This document shows, piece by piece, positions 33,929 through 38,652 of a stretch of 38,652 nucleotides of DNA. Numbering within the stretch: the stretch's first letter is position 1; every line of letters starts with the position of its first letter. Source of the stretch: Pelagibacteraceae bacterium AG-464-B04 (GTDB lineage: Bacteria; Pseudomonadota; Alphaproteobacteria; Pelagibacterales; Pelagibacteraceae); assembly GCA_003209225.1 (NCBI GenBank), contig QCRZ01000006.1, positions 1 to 38,652 of the forward strand. The letters are read 5' to 3'. Position numbers and translations under genes: made by a program. The notes beneath the pieces are model-generated. The model did not search any database, was not told the origin of the DNA, and worked only from the letters and a program-made list of their open reading frames with translations.

Positions 33929-36805
33929 ATGATAAAAAAAATCGTTATAAAAGGGGCAAAAGAACACAATTTAAAAAATATTTCTCTCGATATACCAAAA
34001 GACAAATTTATTGTAATTACGGGGCTATCTGGTTCGGGAAAATCATCATTAGCGTTCGATACAATTTATGCTGAAGGTCAGAGAAGATATGTGGAAAGTT
34101 TATCAGCTTACGCTAGACAATTTTTAGACAAAATGAAAAAGCCAAATGTTGATCTAATAGAAGGCTTAAGTCCCGCTATTTCTATTGAACAAAAAAATAC
34201 CTCAAAAAACCCAAGATCAACCGTTGCAACAGTAACTGAAATTTATGATTATATGAGAGTTTTATTTGCAAGAATAGGAATTCCTTATTCCCCATTCACT
34301 GGTAAACAAATTAAATCTCAAACAGTAAGTCAAATGGTAGATAAAATTTTAGAAATTCCAAAAAAAAGTACAATTTATTTATTATCACCAGTGGTAAGAG
34401 GTAGAAAAGGAGAATATAAAAAAGATATATTAAATTATAAAAAAAGAGGTTTTCAAAAAATAAAAATTGATGGAACTTTATATAATATAGATGAAATTCC
34501 TGAATTAAATAAAAAAACTAAACATGAAATTTCAATACTTGTTGATAGAATAGTTTTAAATTCAAATCTTGGAAATAGAATTGCTGAAAGTGTAGAAACT
34601 TCTCTTAATTTATCTGGTGGTCTTCTATTTGTTGAATATGAAAATGAAACTTTACCTAAAAAATATCGAAAAAAAGAAAAAATAATTTTTTCTTCTAAAT
34701 TTGCATGCCCAGAAAGCGGATTTACTATAGAAGAGATAGAACCAAGACTTTTTTCATTTAACAGCCCTTATGGAGCTTGTGAAGAGTGTGAAGGAATTGG
34801 AGTTAATTTAAATGTTGATCCAAACTTAGTTGTGCCAAACGGTAAAAAATCTTTAGCTGATGGTGCTATTGAACCATGGTCTAAAAGTACTTCTTTATAC
34901 TATGCTCAAACTTTGTCCTCTCTAGCAAGACATTATAAAATATCTCTTTCGGATTCTTGGAACGGTTTATCAAAAAAAATAAAAAATATAATCTTATATG
35001 GATCGGATGATGAAGAAATCAAATTTACTTATGATGATGGTTATGAAAAATATTCTAATAAAAAAACATTTGAAGGTGTAATTAATAATTTAGAAAGAAG
35101 ATATCTAGAGACAGATAGTGATTGGAAGAGAGAAGAAATTTCTCAGTATCAAACAGAGTCTGATTGTGAAAGATGCAAAGGTCAAAGATTAAAAGATGAA
35201 GCACTTTGTGTAAAAATTGATGACAAAAATATAAGTGAAATTACAAAAAAATCTATAGTTGACTCAAAAAAATGGTTCGAATCTCTTAGTAATAAGCTTG
35301 ACCCTAGAGATCAAAAAATAGCTAAACACATACTAAAGGAAATAAATGAAAGACTTAACTTCTTACTAAATGTTGGGTTAGATTATTTAACTTTATCTAG
35401 AGAATCTGGAACTTTATCTGGTGGAGAAGCGCAAAGAATAAGATTAGCTTCACAAATAGGTTCTGGACTAACTGGTGTTTTATATGTTTTAGATGAACCT
35501 TCAATAGGTTTGCATCAAAAAGATAATATAAAATTAATCAATGCTCTTAAGAGATTAAGAGATTTAGGAAATACTGTCATAGTAGTTGAGCATGATATAG
35601 AAACTATGGAAAATGCGGATCATATAATTGATTTAGGTCCAGAAGCAGGCAAAGATGGAGGATACGTAGTAGCTCAAGGAAACATAAATGAAATAATTAA
35701 TAACGAAAAAAGTATTACAGGAAGTTATTTATGTAAAAAGAAAAATATACATTTACCCAAGATTAGAAGAACTGCAAAAAATGGAAGATTTTTAGAAATT
35801 TCCGGCGCTACAGGAAATAATTTAAAAAATATTAACTTAAAAATTCCATTAGGAACTTTTACCTGTGTAACTGGAGTATCAGGTAGTGGAAAATCTACTT
35901 TAATACTTCAAACATTATTTAATGCTTTAAATCTAACTTTAAATAATAATAAATCACGTAAAATTCCAAAGCCTTTTAAAAGTTACAAAGGAATTGAATT
36001 AATAGATAAAGTAATAGATATAGATCAATCACCCATAGGGAGAACACCAAGATCTAATCCGGCTACTTATACTGGGGCATTTGGTCCTATTAGAGATTGG
36101 TTTACCAATCTACCAGAATCAAAAACAAGAGGCTACAAACCAGGTAGATTTTCTTTTAATGTAAAAGGAGGAAGGTGCGAAGCTTGCGAAGGCGATGGTG
36201 TTATAACTTATGAAATGCATTTTTTACCAGATGTTTATATAGCTTGCGATGAATGCAAAGGAAGTAGATACAATAGGGAAACTTTAGAAATAAAATTTAA
36301 AGATAAAAACATATCTGAAGTTTTAAATATGACCGTTGATGAAGGATGTGTTTTTTTTGAAAATATTTCTAACATCAGATCAAAATTACTCACTTTAAAA
36401 AAAGTTGGTTTAGGGTACATAAAAATAGGTCAACAGGCTACAACATTGTCTGGTGGTGAAGCACAAAGAATTAAATTGGCTAAAGAATTGTCTAAACGTT
36501 CGACAGGAAGAACTATGTACATACTGGATGAGCCAACCACAGGATTACATTCTCATGATATAAAGAAACTTTTAGAAATCTTACAAACTTTTGTATCTCT
36601 GGGCAATACTGTTGTGGTTATTGAGCATAATTTGGATGTAATCAAAACAGCTGATTGGATAATAGATATGGGCCCTGAGGGCGGTGTGAGAGGTGGAGAA
36701 ATTATTGCTGAAGGAAATCCTGAAAAAATAAGCATTTCTAAAAACAGCTATACAGGCAGCTTTTTAAAGGACATGTTTAAAAAAAATTATAAAAAAATTG
36801 CATAG
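33929..36805 (+). CDS. uvrA: excinuclease ABC subunit A
   Basis: 958 residues. There are two ABC ATPase modules: Walker [10 protein letters not shown] (32-40) with signature [16 protein letters not shown], and a second Walker [10 protein letters not shown] (about 648-656) with [16 protein letters not shown]. The zinc hook in the second module is intact (CEAC...CDEC near 750-775). The first zinc module reads CPES...CEEC, lacking one Cys, as is usual in alphaproteobacteria. It scans DNA for bulky lesions and loads UvrB. It is transcribed away from ssb. Confidence 0.97.
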   Translation: MIKKIVIKGAKEHNLKNISLDIPKDKFIVITGLSGSGKSSLAFDTIYAEGQRRYVESLSAYARQFLDKMKKPNVDLIEGLSPAISIEQKNTSKNPRSTVATVTEIYDYMRVLFARIGIPYSPFTGKQIKSQTVSQMVDKILEIPKKSTIYLLSPVVRGRKGEYKKDILNYKKRGFQKIKIDGTLYNIDEIPELNKKTKHEISILVDRIVLNSNLGNRIAESVETSLNLSGGLLFVEYENETLPKKYRKKEKIIFSSKFACPESGFTIEEIEPRLFSFNSPYGACEECEGIGVNLNVDPNLVVPNGKKSLADGAIEPWSKSTSLYYAQTLSSLARHYKISLSDSWNGLSKKIKNIILYGSDDEEIKFTYDDGYEKYSNKKTFEGVINNLERRYLETDSDWKREEISQYQTESDCERCKGQRLKDEALCVKIDDKNISEITKKSIVDSKKWFESLSNKLDPRDQKIAKHILKEINERLNFLLNVGLDYLTLSRESGTLSGGEAQRIRLASQIGSGLTGVLYVLDEPSIGLHQKDNIKLINALKRLRDLGNTVIVVEHDIETMENADHIIDLGPEAGKDGGYVVAQGNINEIINNEKSITGSYLCKKKNIHLPKIRRTAKNGRFLEISGATGNNLKNINLKIPLGTFTCVTGVSGSGKSTLILQTLFNALNLTLNNNKSRKIPKPFKSYKGIELIDKVIDIDQSPIGRTPRSNPATYTGAFGPIRDWFTNLPESKTRGYKPGRFSFNVKGGRCEACEGDGVITYEMHFLPDVYIACDECKGSRYNRETLEIKFKDKNISEVLNMTVDEGCVFFENISNIRSKLLTLKKVGLGYIKIGQQATTLSGGEAQRIKLAKELSKRSTGRTMYILDEPTTGLHSHDIKKLLEILQTFVSLGNTVVVIEHNLDVIKTADWIIDMGPEGGVRGGEIIAEGNPEKISISKNSYTGSFLKDMFKKNYKKIA

Positions 36806-36823
36806 TCATATCTTTAATAAATA

Positions 36824-36832
36824 TGATATAAT
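36824..36832 (+). promoter_or_regulatory. extended -10 element before the PuuD-like gene
   Basis: TGATATAAT (TGn plus a perfect TATAAT) lies 11 bases before the ATG at 36844, in the 38-base gap after uvrA, implying a leaderless or nearly leaderless start. No -35 was found. Confidence 0.4.
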
Positions 36833-36843
36833 TCAAAAGAATC

Positions 36844-37443
36844 ATGATCAACATACTTCAGTCACTACCTAAAACAATTCATTTATCAATTGTTATTAGC
36901 ATATTGCTATTTTTAGGTTTATTTTTTGGAGGAGATTTAGCTTTGGACAGAATTTTCTGGAGTTGGTTATTTAGATATTTTCATGTTCTTTCTGGTGTTA
37001 TGTGGATAGGACTTCTTTGGTACTTAAACTTTGTTCAAATACCGAGTATGCCAAAAATTCCAGATGAACAAAAACCAGCTATTGGTAAAATAATAGCCCC
37101 AGCTGTCTTATTTTGGTTCAGATGGGCCGCTTTAGCAACAATTGTGACTGGTTTAATAGTTGCAACTTTAAATGGCTACGTTCATCAAGCTATGACTTTG
37201 GGTTTTGGAAGTGGAGGAGGAAAAAATACAGCTATTGGAATTGGAATGTGGCTCGGCTTAATTATGGCGTATAATGTATGGTTCATCATTTGGCCAAATC
37301 AAAAAAAAGCTCTTGGAATTGTAGAAGTCTCACCTGAAGATAAAGCAAAATCCGCAAAAACTGCAATGTTAACTTCTAGAGTTAATACTTTATTATCACT
37401 ACCAATGCTATTGTCTATGGTAGCAGCACAAAATTTATATTAA
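36844..37443 (+). CDS. PuuD-like membrane protein (urate oxidase N-terminal domain family)
   Basis: 199 residues with about five hydrophobic segments. FRYFHVLSGVMWIGLLWYLNFVQIPSMPKI, WFRWAALATIVTGL and GIGMWLGLIMAYNVWFIIWPNQKKALGI match the membrane domain of PuuD, the cytochrome-c-linked urate hydroxylase. The C-terminal cytochrome c domain of PuuD is absent (no CxxCH). Conserved His in FRYFHVLSG may bind haem or metal. Stand-alone versions are common in marine alphaproteobacteria and their function is not established, so I do not assign urate oxidation. It is convergent with secF (nine-base gap). Confidence 0.8.
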   Translation: MINILQSLPKTIHLSIVISILLFLGLFFGGDLALDRIFWSWLFRYFHVLSGVMWIGLLWYLNFVQIPSMPKIPDEQKPAIGKIIAPAVLFWFRWAALATIVTGLIVATLNGYVHQAMTLGFGSGGGKNTAIGIGMWLGLIMAYNVWFIIWPNQKKALGIVEVSPEDKAKSAKTAMLTSRVNTLLSLPMLLSMVAAQNLY

Positions 37444-37452
37444 ATATTTTAA

Positions 37453-38355
37453 TTAATCTTGCTTTAAAACAGACTTTTGAGTTACTTTAAGTTTAATTAA
37501 GATCGGATTAGCAATAAATATTGAAGAGTAAGTTCCAAAGACAACTCCCAATATCATGGCAAAAGAGAAACCATGTAATATCGTTCCACCAAAAAAGAAG
37601 ATGGACAGCAAAGCTAAAAGAGTAGTTGTTGATGTAATAATAGTTCTGGAAAGAGTTTGATTTATTGAAATGTTGGAAATTTCATCAATTTTTTTAGATG
37701 CATATCTTCTTAAATTTTCTCTTACTCTATCAAAAATAACTACCGTATCATTCATTGAATAGCCAACGATTGTTAAAACAGCAGCAACAATTGATAAATT
37801 TATTTCAAAAGCAAAAATTGAAAAAAATCCAATAGTTATAATCACATCATGAACCAAAGCTATTATTGCACCTAAACTAAATTGCCACTCAAATCTAATC
37901 CAGATATAAATTAACATAACAGATAGAGATAGTACAATTGCTATTAGACCAGCTTTTAATAATTCAGAACTAACTTTAGGACCAACGTTTTCCACTCTTC
38001 TGAAATTAAAATTGGTTCCTAAATTTTTAGATAGTTGATTTTTAATATTTTCTATAAAATTTGGATTATTATCTTTGGTTGCTTCAAATTTAATTAAATA
38101 ATCACCTTCTTTACCAAATTTTTTAACATTTACATCACCTAAATTCATTTTAATAAATGAATTTCTTACTTCTGATATACTTATCTCTTTATTTTCTATT
38201 CTAAGTTCAATTAAGGTACCTCCTTTAAAGTCAACACCAAAGTTTAGACCTTTATAAAAAATTGATCCAATAGAAATTAAAATTAGTATTATTGATATTA
38301 AATTAAATATCTTAAAATAATTTACAAAAGGAATATTTGATTTCAAATTAAACAT
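37453..38355 (-). CDS. secF: protein translocase subunit SecF
   Basis: 300 residues with six membrane segments. GLNFGVDFKGGTLIELRI (first periplasmic loop), ENVGPKVSSELLKAGL, VGYSMNDTVVIFDRVRENLR and SRTIITSTTTLLALLSIFFFGG are SecF signatures. With SecD it uses the proton-motive force to help preproteins leave the Sec channel on the periplasmic side. It begins one base after the end of secD (TAATG-type junction). Confidence 0.97.
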   Translation of the reverse strand: MFNLKSNIPFVNYFKIFNLISIILILISIGSIFYKGLNFGVDFKGGTLIELRIENKEISISEVRNSFIKMNLGDVNVKKFGKEGDYLIKFEATKDNNPNFIENIKNQLSKNLGTNFNFRRVENVGPKVSSELLKAGLIAIVLSLSVMLIYIWIRFEWQFSLGAIIALVHDVIITIGFFSIFAFEINLSIVAAVLTIVGYSMNDTVVIFDRVRENLRRYASKKIDEISNISINQTLSRTIITSTTTLLALLSIFFFGGTILHGFSFAMILGVVFGTYSSIFIANPILIKLKVTQKSVLKQD

Positions 38356-38652
38356 TAGAGCAAAATAGTTTTATCTTTATTTTTTGATACATATATTGAG
38401 GTAAGGTGTCTTGCAAAATAAAAAACCGAGAACAAAGTTGATATAATGCCAATACCCAAGGTTAAGGCAAAACCTTTAACAGGACCTGAACCAAAGAAAA
38501 ATAATATAACAGCTGCAATTAAAGTTGTAATATTTGCGTCTAGTACTGTTGTTCTTGCTCTTTTATATCCACCATCAAAAGCTATTAAATTATTTTTTTC
38601 AAATTTAGTTTCTTCCTTTATTCTTTCAAATATTAAAACATTGGCATCCACC
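38355..38652 (-). CDS. secD: protein translocase subunit SecD, C-terminal part (cut by window edge)
   Basis: Only the last 99 or so codons are inside the window; the frame runs off the right edge, where GTG-GAT-GCC-AAT encodes VDAN of the SecD motif GMAVDANVLIFERI. The remainder, including GGYKRARTTVLDANITTLIAAVILFFFGSGPVKGFALTLGIGI, spans the last membrane segments. It partners SecF. No start codon should be inferred inside the window. Confidence 0.96.
   Translation of the reverse strand, partial: VDANVLIFERIKEETKFEKNNLIAFDGGYKRARTTVLDANITTLIAAVILFFFGSGPVKGFALTLGIGIISTLFSVFYFARHLTSIYVSKNKDKTILL

Noticed and set aside
34700-34800. UvrA first zinc module lacking one Cys (CPES)
   Set aside because: As far as I recall this change is common in alphaproteobacterial UvrA, so it is a lineage trait and not a defect of this gene.
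1-38652. CRISPR array, insertion sequence or prophage
   Set aside because: No regularly spaced direct repeats, transposase, integrase or phage structural genes were recognised on either strand.

Overview
This looks like a piece of a streamlined, very AT-rich alphaproteobacterial chromosome, most likely SAR11 (Pelagibacterales). The signs are long A/T tracts, gene spacings of a few bases or 1-20 base overlaps, few Shine-Dalgarno (SD) sequences, and alphaproteobacterial gene neighbourhoods (metG-tatD-MBL hydrolase; ssb-gyrA-coaD-cyclophilin-tgt; UvrA with a CPES first zinc module; a PuuD-like membrane protein). The assignment is inferred from gene content and base composition; no database was searched. 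There are no insertion sequences, phage genes or CRISPR arrays that I can see.

Layout. (1) 3-4408, plus strand: the end of a biosynthetic operon with a FabZ-like hotdog protein, a radical SAM protein, an SDR reductase, a split transketolase and a dedicated acyl carrier protein, probably for a cell-surface or specialised metabolite. (2) 4468-6817, plus: zinc-ribbon membrane protein, NhaA antiporter, periplasmic glutathione peroxidase. (3) 6821-16465, minus: a ten-gene run of a UbiH-type hydroxylase, RarD, MltB, an RlpA/SPOR lipoprotein, a D,D-carboxypeptidase, Tmk, HolB, MetG, TatD and an MBL hydrolase. (4) 16682-20603: a small accessory block (methyltransferase, DegT aminotransferase, SDR epimerase, glycosyltransferase-like protein) that ends just before tRNA-Ser(UGA). 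(5) 20842-24844: tRNA-Ser, sdhE, recG, DUF502 and an M48 protease, with strands alternating. (6) 24889-25212: a compact transcription unit with a near-consensus promoter, two tiny membrane ORFs (22 and 18 codons) with strong SDs, and a bidirectional terminator. (7) 25233-28417: a divergent pair, a nucleotidyltransferase-GT2 fusion and a GT-C-like membrane protein. (8) 28471-33832, minus: tRNA-Lys(UUU), tgt, cyclophilin, coaD, gyrA, ssb. (9) uvrA, the PuuD-like gene, then secF and the 3' part of secD on the minus strand at the window edge.

The most unusual items are the tiny-ORF unit; a cyclophilin gene with a near-perfect SD plus ATG exactly after its signal peptide, suggesting two products in two compartments; a Tgt that has lost all three zinc cysteines; and the ACP/transketolase/radical SAM operon.
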